42,310 nucleotides of DNA from Clostridiales bacterium (GTDB lineage Bacteria > Bacillota > Clostridia > Oscillospirales > CAG-272), in assembly GCA_016281775.1 (NCBI GenBank), contig JAEEJH010000112.1, forward strand, positions 1 to 42,310, given 5' to 3'. Positions within the stretch are counted from its first letter, which is position 1. Every line of letters begins with the position of its first letter. Below, in pieces: positions 32,941-40,672 of this stretch. Made by a program: the position numbers and the translations under genes. The notes under the pieces were generated by a model. The model saw only the letters and a list, made by a program, of their open reading frames with translations, was not told where the DNA came from and did not search any database.

Positions 32941-34459
32941 ATTCGATAAGCTCCTCTCTGTCTTTGATTATGCCCTCGGGCAAACGCTTCAGATACTGCT
33001 CGAACGTGATATAACCTCCCTCGAGCAGCTTGTCGAGCGTATTCAGCATCACGACCTGCGAGAACGCCGAACCTGCGCCGACGTCGACGCGCGCCGATAA
33101 AAGCGAGTTTTTGAGCGCTTTGATATCGGGCATCTTTTCGGCGCGCTCCGCTCCGTCTCTTCCTCGGTAGAGCACGAGTCTGCCGGTGGGATAGTATTCG
33201 AGAAGCATATCGGCCCAGATCAGCGCGACGTCCTCGATGCAGTCGTAAACGCTGCGGCGCAGCGTTTCAAGCGGCACGGCGGACGATTCCTGCAGGGCGA
33301 GTATCGCGGACGTGTTGTCCGGTTCGACCTCGCCGAGAGCCGCGTCGGTCGCGCCCATCATCTCTTTCGTGTGCGACAGCGTCATCGCTATCACGTCGAG
33401 GAAGCCCGATTCGAGCCTTCCCGTACCGACCACCGCGGCGGCGGATCTCACGTCGCCGCCGGCGCGAACGCCTATCGCCTCGCCCACTTCGTTCGACCAT
33501 TCGGGTATCAGAGTCTTGTCGTATACCACCTTTGAAAACGCCGTGTCGGTCATGTGCTTCATGACCATTGCGTACGCCTTGTTGATATACTTCTGATTCT
33601 CGATCAGCGAAGTCACGGGCGACGTGCCGATAAAACTGCCCTTCGCCTTTTCCCAGGCGAAATAAGCCACGGGGTAGCGCCTGAGCTTCGTTTTCTTTCT
33701 CGCTATGACCACGCTTTTCGTGCTTTTTTCAAAGCAGACGAAGCCGTTCTCGTCACGGGAGAACGTGATCAGATACGTCGCGTAATCGTCTTCCGACGAC
33801 TCCATGTCCGTTCTGTCCGACGCTCCCGTGCCGGTGCCGTCGTCGGCGCTTATCCGTTCCGCGTCGCGCTCGGAAACACCGTTCCGGAGAGCCTCGCAGA
33901 ACAAATGTTCGACCGTATCTCTGCCGGCGAGCATCACGTAATCCTGCTTTTGAAGATCGCGGCTGTTTACGTTTGATACGAACAGGTCCACGTTGTCGAC
34001 GAGCACGGTCTTTATGTCGCCCGTGTGCGCCTGGCCCGTTTGGCAGTCGGGATCCCAGTAGCAGTAGAACACGCCGTCGCCTGATATCGCCGCGTCGAGC
34101 AGAGCCTGTCTCACCGTGACGTCCATCTTGCTCTTGTCGTAGCGGTAAGCGCAGTTTCTGTTGAGCAGATCTATACCGCGTCTGAGCAGCTTTTTGTTTT
34201 CGCAGTCTTCGGTGACGGGCATCGAATCGTCGCTGTAAACGACGGAGACGGGCTGTTTCATCACGGACGAGATCATATAGTCGGTTATACGCTTGATCAC
34301 GTTGAACACCGGGGTCGGCAGTCCTTCGGATCTTACCCCGTACCACTGCTCGCCTCTGTAAAAGCGCTCGTTTTCACGCACGGTCTGATACAGTCCGAGG
34401 CGCCTTTTGTAGTCGCGTCCGGCTTCGAATCTGTCCCACGCTTTCGTTGTTTTTTCCAT
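32906..34459 (-). CDS. Phage portal protein
   Basis: 517 residues. Typical portal opening: about 30 charged residues, then NERFYRGEQWYG, a PTPVFNVIKRITDYMIS segment, and later FIGTSPVTSLIENQKYINKAYAMV and the long helical end with LQESSAVPLETLRRSVYD. It forms the dodecameric ring through which DNA is packaged. ATG preceded by GAAAGGAAAT; 14 bases after the terminase stop. Confidence 0.88.
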   Translation of the reverse strand: MEKTTKAWDRFEAGRDYKRRLGLYQTVRENERFYRGEQWYGVRSEGLPTPVFNVIKRITDYMISSVMKQPVSVVYSDDSMPVTEDCENKKLLRRGIDLLNRNCAYRYDKSKMDVTVRQALLDAAISGDGVFYCYWDPDCQTGQAHTGDIKTVLVDNVDLFVSNVNSRDLQKQDYVMLAGRDTVEHLFCEALRNGVSERDAERISADDGTGTGASDRTDMESSEDDYATYLITFSRDENGFVCFEKSTKSVVIARKKTKLRRYPVAYFAWEKAKGSFIGTSPVTSLIENQKYINKAYAMVMKHMTDTAFSKVVYDKTLIPEWSNEVGEAIGVRAGGDVRSAAAVVGTGRLESGFLDVIAMTLSHTKEMMGATDAALGEVEPDNTSAILALQESSAVPLETLRRSVYDCIEDVALIWADMLLEYYPTGRLVLYRGRDGAERAEKMPDIKALKNSLLSARVDVGAGSAFSQVVMLNTLDKLLEGGYITFEQYLKRLPEGIIKDREELIEYERNGKNKVRS

Positions 34460-34473
34460 TATTAAATTTCCTT

Positions 34474-35775
34474 TCAGTAATTTGCAACGGAAAATCTGTT
34501 TTCGTATTTCCGTTTGCGCCGTTCAAACCGTTCGGACGGCAGCTCCGCCGCCGACACCCTCGACATAACGGCGTACCGCAGCGCTTCCGGCAGGTGCGTT
34601 ATGTCGTGAGGCGTATCGGAGCAGTCCTCCGGGACGTTTTTGTCGTATATCAGAGACGACATACTGCGTATAAGTTCGCGGCAGCCGTCGCAGACGTAAA
34701 GCGAACCGGAGAGATATTCCCGCACGGCGCGCCATCCGGCGACGCGTCTGTCGTCGGCTCTGACCAGCGGCGGCAGACCGGCGGTCTTGATCATTGTCTC
34801 GTAGCCGGATATACCGCTGTCCTGCCGCCTGTTCCACAGATCCGGCGACGCGGCTATATAATCGACGCGTTCCCCCTCGCATATTTCTGCGACCGCTTTC
34901 GCCGCGGCGGAAAGCGTAAGGTCGCTCTTTATGAATTCGCGCGTCACGGTCAGTTTTCCGTAACGGTCCGAGCAGATCAAAAGAAACGCAGTCGCGTCGA
35001 AGCCGTAGTCGAGACCGCCTATGAGCCGGTAAAATTCGGGCGGTTCGAAGTTCTTCACGATATGTCTGCCGTCGCAGAATTCGGGGAAGAACTGGCCCGA
35101 AAAAACGTCCCATTTCCCGTAAAGCCACGCGTCGCGCAGCGAGTCGGGGAGACTTTGCAGCTGCTTTACGTACTCCGCGTCGTTTTCGAGCAGAACGGTG
35201 TTGTCGAAAACGGTCGCCTGAATGAACAGGTAATCGTCGGGATCCTCCCCGTCTCTGTACGAGCGGTCGATGAAGAGCCGCTTGACCCAGCCGTGACCGA
35301 CGCCGCCGGGATTGCAGGTCAGATACATCCGCTTCGGATTACCGTTCGCGCCGCGCAGGCAGGCTTTCAGAATATTGAACTGATATTCCGTCAGCTGCGT
35401 AGCCTCGTCGAGCGCGATAACGTCGAACTCGAGACCCTGATACTGCAGCGTATCGCCGTCGTCGGAAAGGTAACCCAGTTTCAGCGAGGAACCGTTGTCA
35501 AACGTTATCATCTTCTGCGATTCGGAATACTTTACCGCGCCGCCGAGCTCCGCCCGAAGCGGGAGGATGTGATTGTACCGCAGCTCGCCGTAAGACCGTC
35601 TTATGAGCAGACACTTCAGTCCCGGGTAATGAAGGCACATAAGAACGAGTTTTCTGCGCAGAGCCCAGCTTTTTCCGCCGCCTCTCGCGCCGCCGTACGC
35701 GGTGTACTTCGCCCTCGATCTGAAAAGCAGCTTCTGCTTATCGGACGGAGTGCCTTTCAGTACGATCTTTTTCAT
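34474..35775 (-). CDS. Terminase large subunit
   Basis: 433 residues; motor and nuclease for DNA packaging. Walker A GGARGGGKS (28-36), Walker B VIALDEATQ (119-127), coupling motif YLTCNPGG (151-158), RNase H-like nuclease with GLDYGFD (Asp256), ASPDLW (Asp312) and PHDITHLPEALRYA (Asp391). All expected catalytic residues are present, so it should be active. Overlaps the small subunit by four bases (ATGA). Confidence 0.95.
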   Translation of the reverse strand: MKKIVLKGTPSDKQKLLFRSRAKYTAYGGARGGGKSWALRRKLVLMCLHYPGLKCLLIRRSYGELRYNHILPLRAELGGAVKYSESQKMITFDNGSSLKLGYLSDDGDTLQYQGLEFDVIALDEATQLTEYQFNILKACLRGANGNPKRMYLTCNPGGVGHGWVKRLFIDRSYRDGEDPDDYLFIQATVFDNTVLLENDAEYVKQLQSLPDSLRDAWLYGKWDVFSGQFFPEFCDGRHIVKNFEPPEFYRLIGGLDYGFDATAFLLICSDRYGKLTVTREFIKSDLTLSAAAKAVAEICEGERVDYIAASPDLWNRRQDSGISGYETMIKTAGLPPLVRADDRRVAGWRAVREYLSGSLYVCDGCRELIRSMSSLIYDKNVPEDCSDTPHDITHLPEALRYAVMSRVSAAELPSERFERRKRKYENRFSVANY

Positions 35776-36086
35776 TCCGCGTCTTCACCGTCGTGACCGC
35801 TCTCGACGGTATATCCTTCGGCGTCCTTTTCGCCGTAGCCGAATCTGTATTTCATATAGAGATTCAGCACGGTCGCCGACAGTTTTTTCGTGTCGGCGTT
35901 GAGCGCCTCGTCCTCGAAGAGCGCGTCGATCAGCGCCGCCTCGTCGGGATTAGATCTTACGAACCCGTCGTATTCCTTCGGCGTGATCTTCGACTGCCTG
36001 AAAAAACCGGCTTTGTTTGCGAGCAGACCGCTTTTGCGGCAGCTCTGCGCGTACTCTTCGGCGCGTGAAAGATATTTGTACTTCAT
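35772..36086 (-). CDS. Terminase small subunit-like protein
   Basis: 104 residues from ATG 36086. A TTG at 36143 in the same frame would lengthen it by 19 residues, but would place the LexA-type box inside the coding region. Helical, with a putative DNA-binding segment AGFFRQSKITPKEYDGFVRSNPDEAALIDA. Identity rests on size, helical nature and position before the large subunit. No good ribosome binding site is visible. Confidence 0.65.
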   Translation of the reverse strand: MKYKYLSRAEEYAQSCRKSGLLANKAGFFRQSKITPKEYDGFVRSNPDEAALIDALFEDEALNADTKKLSATVLNLYMKYRFGYGEKDAEGYTVESGHDGEDAE

Positions 36087-36136
36087 ATCGACACGAGGCC
36101 GAGCTTCAGCTTTGTCAGCAATGCGTTCAGGCAAAA

Positions 36137-36150
36137 CGAACAAATGTTCG
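36137..36150. promoter_or_regulatory. LexA-type SOS box before the terminase genes
   Basis: CGAACAAATGTTCG is a symmetric CGAAC-N4-GTTCG site, agreeing with the Bacillus/Clostridia LexA box at all but the last base. It lies about 50 bases upstream of the small terminase ATG, placed to block transcription of the capsid operon. It could instead be an operator of the adjacent CI-like repressor, because half-sites recur near the repressor promoter. Confidence 0.7.
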
Positions 36151-36285
36151 CTATTATTTTTTCACCGCTTTGCAAAAAGCGGCAAATGCGGTCCGGTTTT
36201 GATGATAATGTGTTGATCTGACCTGTCCTCCCTACTGTAAATTATCGGATAAATCTCATAATTCCGTATTTTTTCATCATATATC

Positions 36286-36314
36286 TTGACAACGGAAAAA
36301 TAATGTGATATGAT
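36286..36314 (+). promoter_or_regulatory. Repressor promoter
   Basis: TTGACA (36286-36291), 17 bases, TATGAT (36309-36314), with TGA before the -10. A GAATGTTCG half-operator directly follows the -10. It probably also transcribes the SDR and exporter genes downstream. Confidence 0.75.
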
Positions 36315-36422
36315 ACGAATGTTCGTGAAATTCATTCGACGTATATATTATACCACAAAAATCGCATTTTGTCAAGAGGAAAATTCGAAAAATACGAACA
36401 AAATTCAAAACGGGAGTTTTTT

Positions 36423-37046
36423 ATGGATATCGTACTGCAAAACATACTCGAGCTCATGGGCACGAAAAACGGCGCGCAGCGCAGATTTACCAACGACTTG
36501 GGCTTCTGCGCTTCCACGGTCGGCGACTGGAAAAGCGGCAAAAGCAAATCATATACCAAGCATCTGCCTAAGATAGCGGCATATTTCGGCGTCACGGTCG
36601 ATTCGCTGTTAAGCCCCAAACATCAGTCGGCGAATATTTACCCCGCTGACAACAGACAGAGAATACCCGTGCTCGGCACTATCCGAGCCGGCGTTCCGAT
36701 CACGGCGGAACAGCACCTGCTCGGTTACGACTACGCCGACGTTACCGATCCCGACGGTTACTTTTATCTGCGCGTGAGAGGCGACAGCATGATCGGCGCC
36801 GGCATAACCGACGGTTCGCTCGTGCTCGTTAGACGGCAGGACTACGCAGAAGACGGTCAGATCGTCGCCTGCATCATAGACGGCGAATCCGCAACGCTGA
36901 AGCGTTACCGGATAAGAAACGATACGATACTTCTGATACCCGAAAATCCGTCGTACAAACCTTTTATTTTATCCGAAAAAGATTTTGAGACCGGCGACGC
37001 GGCGATACTCGGGGTAGCGATAGAAGTAAAGAAAAGACTCATATAG
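36423..37046 (+). CDS. CI/LexA-type repressor (XRE helix-turn-helix plus S24 peptidase)
   Basis: 207 residues from ATG 36423 (GGGAG at 36412-36416; an upstream TTG frame is less likely). N-terminal XRE-type domain 1-65 (FTNDLGFCASTVGDWKSGKS then HLPKIAAYFGVTVDSLL). C-terminal S24 domain with cleavage site Ala89-Gly90 (IRAGVPI), Ser122 (RGDSM) and Lys160 (ATLKRYRI), so RecA-stimulated self-cleavage should work. It should hold the divergent capsid operon silent and release it on DNA damage. Confidence 0.9.
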   Translation: MDIVLQNILELMGTKNGAQRRFTNDLGFCASTVGDWKSGKSKSYTKHLPKIAAYFGVTVDSLLSPKHQSANIYPADNRQRIPVLGTIRAGVPITAEQHLLGYDYADVTDPDGYFYLRVRGDSMIGAGITDGSLVLVRRQDYAEDGQIVACIIDGESATLKRYRIRNDTILLIPENPSYKPFILSEKDFETGDAAILGVAIEVKKRLI

Positions 37047-37055
37047 GAGGCAGTT

Positions 37056-37898
37056 ATGATAAATTCAGATGAGATACGCGGCAAGATCGCGGTCATAACC
37101 GGCGCGGCGGGCGTTTTGTGCGGAAAAATCAGCAGAGAACTCTGCAGGCGCGGCGCGAAGGTCGCACTGCTCGATATAAACGGTGAAAAAGCGAAAGCGC
37201 TCGAAGCCGAACTGTCGGCGGAAGGCGGCGAAGCGTTCGCCGTACCGTGCGACGTATTGGATAAAGAAAGCCTGAAAAAAGCGCACGAAGCCGTCAAAGA
37301 AAAATACGGCGAATGCGATATTCTGATCAACGGCGCCGGCGGAAACAATCCGAGAGCGACGACGTCGAAAGAGTATTTCGAGCCGGGCGACGATCTCGAC
37401 CCCGACGTGAAATCGTTTTTCGACCTCGATGCGGACGGCGTAGGCTTTGTATTCGATCTCAATTTCAAAGGCGCGCTGCTCACCACGCAGGCGTTCGCCG
37501 GCGGTATGCTTGACCGCGGCTGCTGTATCATAAATATTTCAAGTATGAACGCGTTCACGCCTCTGACCAAGATACCGGCTTATTCCGCGGCGAAAGCGGC
37601 AGTTTCGAATTTCACGATGTGGCTCGCCGTACATTTTTCAAAATGCGGTCTGCGCGTCAACGCCATCGCGCCGGGATTCTTCATAACCGAGCAGAACCGT
37701 CAGCTTCTGTTAAAAGAAGACGGCACCTATACCGAGCGCAGCGAGAAGATCCTCCGCGCCACGCCCGACGGCAGATTCGGCGAGCCGGATGAGCTTATCG
37801 GCACGCTGCTGTATCTGTGCGACAACGGCGCGTCGGGCTTCGTCAACGGAGTGGTGATACCCGTGGACGGCGGATTTTCGGCATATTCCGGAGTGTGA
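37056..37898 (+). CDS. SDR-family oxidoreductase, D-mannonate oxidoreductase (UxuB/YjmF)-like
   Basis: 280 residues. Rossmann motif TGAAGVLCG (15-23), NGAGGNNPRATT (about 90-101, resembling Bacillus YjmF), catalytic Ser-Tyr-Lys with ISSMNAF and YSAAKAAV, and the ending FVNGVVIPVDGGFSAYSGV typical of the fructuronate/mannonate SDR group. Likely interconverts D-fructuronate and D-mannonate in hexuronate use; no uxuA or uxaC nearby, so the substrate is uncertain. AGGAGG precedes the ATG, only 9 bases after the repressor stop, so it appears to share the repressor transcript. Confidence 0.82.
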   Translation: MINSDEIRGKIAVITGAAGVLCGKISRELCRRGAKVALLDINGEKAKALEAELSAEGGEAFAVPCDVLDKESLKKAHEAVKEKYGECDILINGAGGNNPRATTSKEYFEPGDDLDPDVKSFFDLDADGVGFVFDLNFKGALLTTQAFAGGMLDRGCCIINISSMNAFTPLTKIPAYSAAKAAVSNFTMWLAVHFSKCGLRVNAIAPGFFITEQNRQLLLKEDGTYTERSEKILRATPDGRFGEPDELIGTLLYLCDNGASGFVNGVVIPVDGGFSAYSGV

Positions 37899-37899
37899 T

Positions 37900-38682
37900 A
37901 TGGAAAACGAACTGAGCATACGCGTCATAGATCTCGCTTCGAAGGCGGGCAGACTGCTGCTCGAATCCGGCTCCGATATAACGAGAGTCGAAGACACGAT
38001 AAGCCATATCCTTGACGCGTTCGGTATAAAAGATTACGACCTCTACACGCTGACGAACGGCATTTTCCTCTCGTCGCTCAATAAAAGCAAAGAGGGCAAA
38101 CACGATTACACGCGGATAAATACCATCCCGTCGCAGTCGACGAACCTCGGAAGGATCGACGCCATAAACACGCTCTCGCGCGACATAGCGGCCGGCAAAT
38201 GTACGATAGACGAGGCGGAAACCCGGCTCGATAAAATAGAACACGCCCCGCCGATGAAAACGGTCGTGCGCCTGCTTGCGACGGCGCTCGCCTCCGGCGC
38301 GTTCTGCATAATGTTCGGCGGCGGGTTCATCGACGGCGCGGTCTGCGCCGTGATAGGTTTTTTGTACTATTTCATCGCCATACGGTTCGAGCGGACCCAG
38401 CTTTCAAAACTGCTCACGACGGGCGTCTGCGGCATCATATTCGCAACGCTCGCGATACTCTCGTATCATTTCGGGCTGTGTCAGAATCTCGACAAGGTGA
38501 TAATCGGCGATATAATGCCGCTCATACCGGGGCTTTCGACCGTAAACGCGGTGCGCGACATAGCGGCGGGCGATTACCTCTCCGGCGCGGTGAGGATCAT
38601 CGACGCCGTCGTCATAACAGTCGGCATAGCGGTCGGCGTCGGTACGGCGATAATAGTATTTACCGCCGTCGGCATCATATAG
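37900..38682 (+). CDS. ThrE-family exporter, large component (DUF1212-like)
   Basis: 260 residues: an N-terminal cytoplasmic part (about 1-120, with SGSDITRVEDTI and RINTIPSQSTNLGRIDAIN typical of the family) and about five membrane segments from residue 122. The family exports threonine/serine; the Corynebacterium ThrE is a single chain, while Firmicutes often split it in two genes as here. ATG begins one base after the SDR stop. The small component follows after 10 bases. Confidence 0.85.
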   Translation: MENELSIRVIDLASKAGRLLLESGSDITRVEDTISHILDAFGIKDYDLYTLTNGIFLSSLNKSKEGKHDYTRINTIPSQSTNLGRIDAINTLSRDIAAGKCTIDEAETRLDKIEHAPPMKTVVRLLATALASGAFCIMFGGGFIDGAVCAVIGFLYYFIAIRFERTQLSKLLTTGVCGIIFATLAILSYHFGLCQNLDKVIIGDIMPLIPGLSTVNAVRDIAAGDYLSGAVRIIDAVVITVGIAVGVGTAIIVFTAVGII

Positions 38683-38692
38683 GAGGCGCGGT

Positions 38693-39145
38693 ATGGATAT
38701 AGTAAGTATTCTCATAAACGTCGCCGTGTCGTTTCTCAGTACGTTCGGTTACTGTATAATCTTCAATATCCCGAAAAAGCAGCTCGTCTTTTGCGGTCTG
38801 CTCGGTATAGTCAGCTGGATGATATATTACGTCATGACGCATTTCGGCGTCGACGAGGTGCTCGCCACGTTCTGCGCCACGTCCGCCATCGTCCTCTTTT
38901 CGCGGCTGCTCGCGCGGTTCAGGAAATGCCCGGTGACGATATTCCTCATCCCCGGCATAATCCCGATAGTACCGGGAAGCCTGATATACTACACCGCGTA
39001 CAATTTCTTCACCGGCAACGCCGCCGAGAGCGGCAGTTACGGCTTCCGCGTCATAAAAATAGTCTTCGCGATAGTTTTCGCGATAATCGCCGTGTTCGCG
39101 ATACCGATGAAAAGGAAAAAGAAAAAGCAAAAAAACGATCAGTAA
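38693..39145 (+). CDS. ThrE-family exporter, small component (DUF3815/ThrE_2-like)
   Basis: 150 residues with four or five membrane segments and a basic tail (MKRKKKKQKNDQ). LIPGIIPIVPGSLIYYTAY matches the conserved PGIxPxVPG segment of the ThrE_2 domain. Pairs with the large component to form the exporter. Last gene before a strong terminator. Confidence 0.85.
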   Translation: MDIVSILINVAVSFLSTFGYCIIFNIPKKQLVFCGLLGIVSWMIYYVMTHFGVDEVLATFCATSAIVLFSRLLARFRKCPVTIFLIPGIIPIVPGSLIYYTAYNFFTGNAAESGSYGFRVIKIVFAIVFAIIAVFAIPMKRKKKKQKNDQ

Positions 39146-39148
39146 CGA

Positions 39149-39176
39149 AAAAGGGGACTTCGGAAAGTCCCCTTTT
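39149..39176. terminator. Bidirectional terminator
   Basis: Perfect 12-base stem AAAAGGGGACTT (39149-39160) / AAGTCCCCTTTT (39165-39176) with loop CGGA, between convergent operons (ThrE on the plus strand, metallophosphatase on the minus strand). Confidence 0.9.
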
Positions 39177-39189
39177 GACGTATACGCCT

Positions 39190-40662
39190 TTATTCGATTA
39201 TAAGTCTGTCGCCGGCTATGCGGTCGAGATGCTGGTGAGAAGAGAAGTATTCTTCTATTACCTGGCGGCACGAGGTCGAAAGCGTGCGGCGGGCTCCGTT
39301 TTTGAGTACGTCCGCGATCTTTATGCCGAAAGAGTTCTCAAAGTTGTTGAAATGGAACTGCTGAAGACCGAGCGTGAACAGACGGTCGTCGTCAACTTCC
39401 TGCCCTTTGAAGGTGAATTCGCGGTATTCGTGATCTTCTCTTGAATATACGACGTGCAGTCCGTCCGAAAGCTGATAGAATTCCGAGTGTTCGCCCTTCC
39501 ACACTCCGTCGCGCATCATGAATTTGAGCATCGCTTTCAGCTGCGCGCCGCTCACCGTCACCATGAATATCGGATCGTCGTAAGGGAAAGCTTCGGTAAG
39601 ATTGCCGAGCGTCACTATCGGCCCGAGTTCTTCCACACGCAGACTGCCCGAACCGAGAAGCATTACGTCGAGTCCGAGACTCTCTTTGAGCGCGTCGGAG
39701 AACAGGCCGCCGAGCGCCGTCTCCTGCGTTCTTGACGGATGCGTCAGTTTGCGGTTGAATCTCGTAACGACTCTGCAGTATTTTTCGTCCGTCCTGCTCT
39801 TGTAGCCGGAAATCAGTTTTTCAAGCTCCGTGTCCAGAGGGCAGTTTTCGGCGTTGATCGGCACCGATCTCCATTTGCATTCCGAGATGCTGTTAGTATC
39901 GGTATCGACTACTATGTCGAATCTGCCGATCTGGTCCGTACCGGTACCCGCCTGAACGATCTGTATGCCGTTCACTACCGCCGGTTCGTCGATGAACGTA
40001 TGAGAGTGACCGCCGATGATTATGTCGACGCCCCATTCGGGATCGAGCTTCGACGCGAGTATCTTGTCCTCTTCGAAGCCGATGTGCGTCAGCAGTATCG
40101 TCAGGTCGATATCGAGAGAGTTGTAGGCGTTGCAGATCCTGCCTATCTCGTCGACCGCCTCATTTATGTTTACGAACGTGCCGACAAGACCGTCGTTTTT
40201 CGTCTGCGCGAGCACCTGCTCGGTCAGTATGCCGATGAAAAGTATCTTCATGCCGTCGATCTCTTTGATCAGATACGGGCGGAAAAGCCGGGCGTTGTTG
40301 GTTTTGATATGGAAATTTGCGTTGATTATCGGAAACTTGGCGCACTTTTCAAGAAAGAGCAGGTGAGCTATACCGTAGTCGACCTCGTGGTTGCCGAGCG
40401 TTACGACGTCCGGCGAGAGCATATTCATGATCTCGATGGTAGATATACCTTTGAATTCCGAGTCGATGACCGAGCCGCGGAACATATCGCCGGCTATGCA
40501 GTATATCGCGTTCTTTTCTTCTTCTTTGACCTTGTTGATGTAGCCCGACAGCATCGAAACGCCGCCCACGAGCTTCTCGTCGACCGATTCGGCGAAAAAG
40601 TCGCCGTGCATATCGTTTGAATGCAGTATAGTCAGTTTTTTGTATCTTTCGTTTTCTTCCAT
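39190..40662 (-). CDS. Metallophosphatase, 5'-nucleotidase/UshA-like
   Basis: 490 residues. Two-domain family hydrolysing nucleotides, UDP-sugars or cyclic nucleotides. Metal motifs: LHSNDMHGDF (13-22), IAGDMFRGS, TLGNHEVDYG and IGGHSHTFID. The C-terminal substrate domain starts near 300 (TRFNRKLTHPSR, TLGNLTEAFPYDDPIFMV). No signal peptide, unlike most members, so it probably acts inside the cell. ATG 40662 chosen because AAGGTGG precedes it; a TTG at 40686 would overlap the upstream gene. Encoded 10 bases after the nucleoside hydrolase: together they can strip phosphate, then base, from nucleotides. Confidence 0.88.
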   Translation of the reverse strand: MEENERYKKLTILHSNDMHGDFFAESVDEKLVGGVSMLSGYINKVKEEEKNAIYCIAGDMFRGSVIDSEFKGISTIEIMNMLSPDVVTLGNHEVDYGIAHLLFLEKCAKFPIINANFHIKTNNARLFRPYLIKEIDGMKILFIGILTEQVLAQTKNDGLVGTFVNINEAVDEIGRICNAYNSLDIDLTILLTHIGFEEDKILASKLDPEWGVDIIIGGHSHTFIDEPAVVNGIQIVQAGTGTDQIGRFDIVVDTDTNSISECKWRSVPINAENCPLDTELEKLISGYKSRTDEKYCRVVTRFNRKLTHPSRTQETALGGLFSDALKESLGLDVMLLGSGSLRVEELGPIVTLGNLTEAFPYDDPIFMVTVSGAQLKAMLKFMMRDGVWKGEHSEFYQLSDGLHVVYSREDHEYREFTFKGQEVDDDRLFTLGLQQFHFNNFENSFGIKIADVLKNGARRTLSTSCRQVIEEYFSSHQHLDRIAGDRLIIE

Positions 40663-40672
40663 TTGATCCACC

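Larger units (their letters stand above)
36087..36422. promoter_or_regulatory. Divergent control region between small terminase and repressor
   Basis: 336 bases without a gene. Contents: a palindromic CGAAC-N4-GTTCG box at 36137-36150; hairpin CCGCTTT-gcaa-AAGCGG around 36165-36182; repressor promoter at 36286-36314; and half-sites GAATGTTCG (36317-36325) and CGAACA (36395-36400), which repeat parts of the box. Wider arms CGAATG (36316-36321) / CATTCG (36333-36338) also face each other. A clear -35/-10 pair for the structural operon was not found. Confidence 0.7.
27482..37046. mobile_element. Compact P22-like capsid/packaging module with CI-type repressor
   Basis: Ten minus-strand genes in P22-like order: small terminase, large terminase, portal, scaffold-like, coat, gp4-like adaptor, gp10-like hub, small coiled-coil membrane protein, glycine-rich fibre-like protein, long coiled-coil protein. 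A divergent S24-type repressor faces them. Genes overlap or abut, all frames are open and ribosome sites are good, so it does not look decayed. Integrase, replication, lysis and long-tail genes are absent, and no attachment repeats were seen. It may be a domesticated virion cassette, a satellite-like element or the retained morphogenesis arm of a prophage. Confidence 0.75.

Noticed and set aside
36083-36217. A 44-codon minus-strand frame before the small terminase, with GGGAGG upstream and a stop overlapping the terminase ATG
   Set aside because: It has no ATG, GTG or TTG at a usable position and covers the LexA-type box; the translation shows no known pattern.
27361-37055. Attachment-site repeats bordering the phage-like module
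   Set aside because: No convincing direct repeat was seen by eye at the two edges, and no tRNA or integrase is present.
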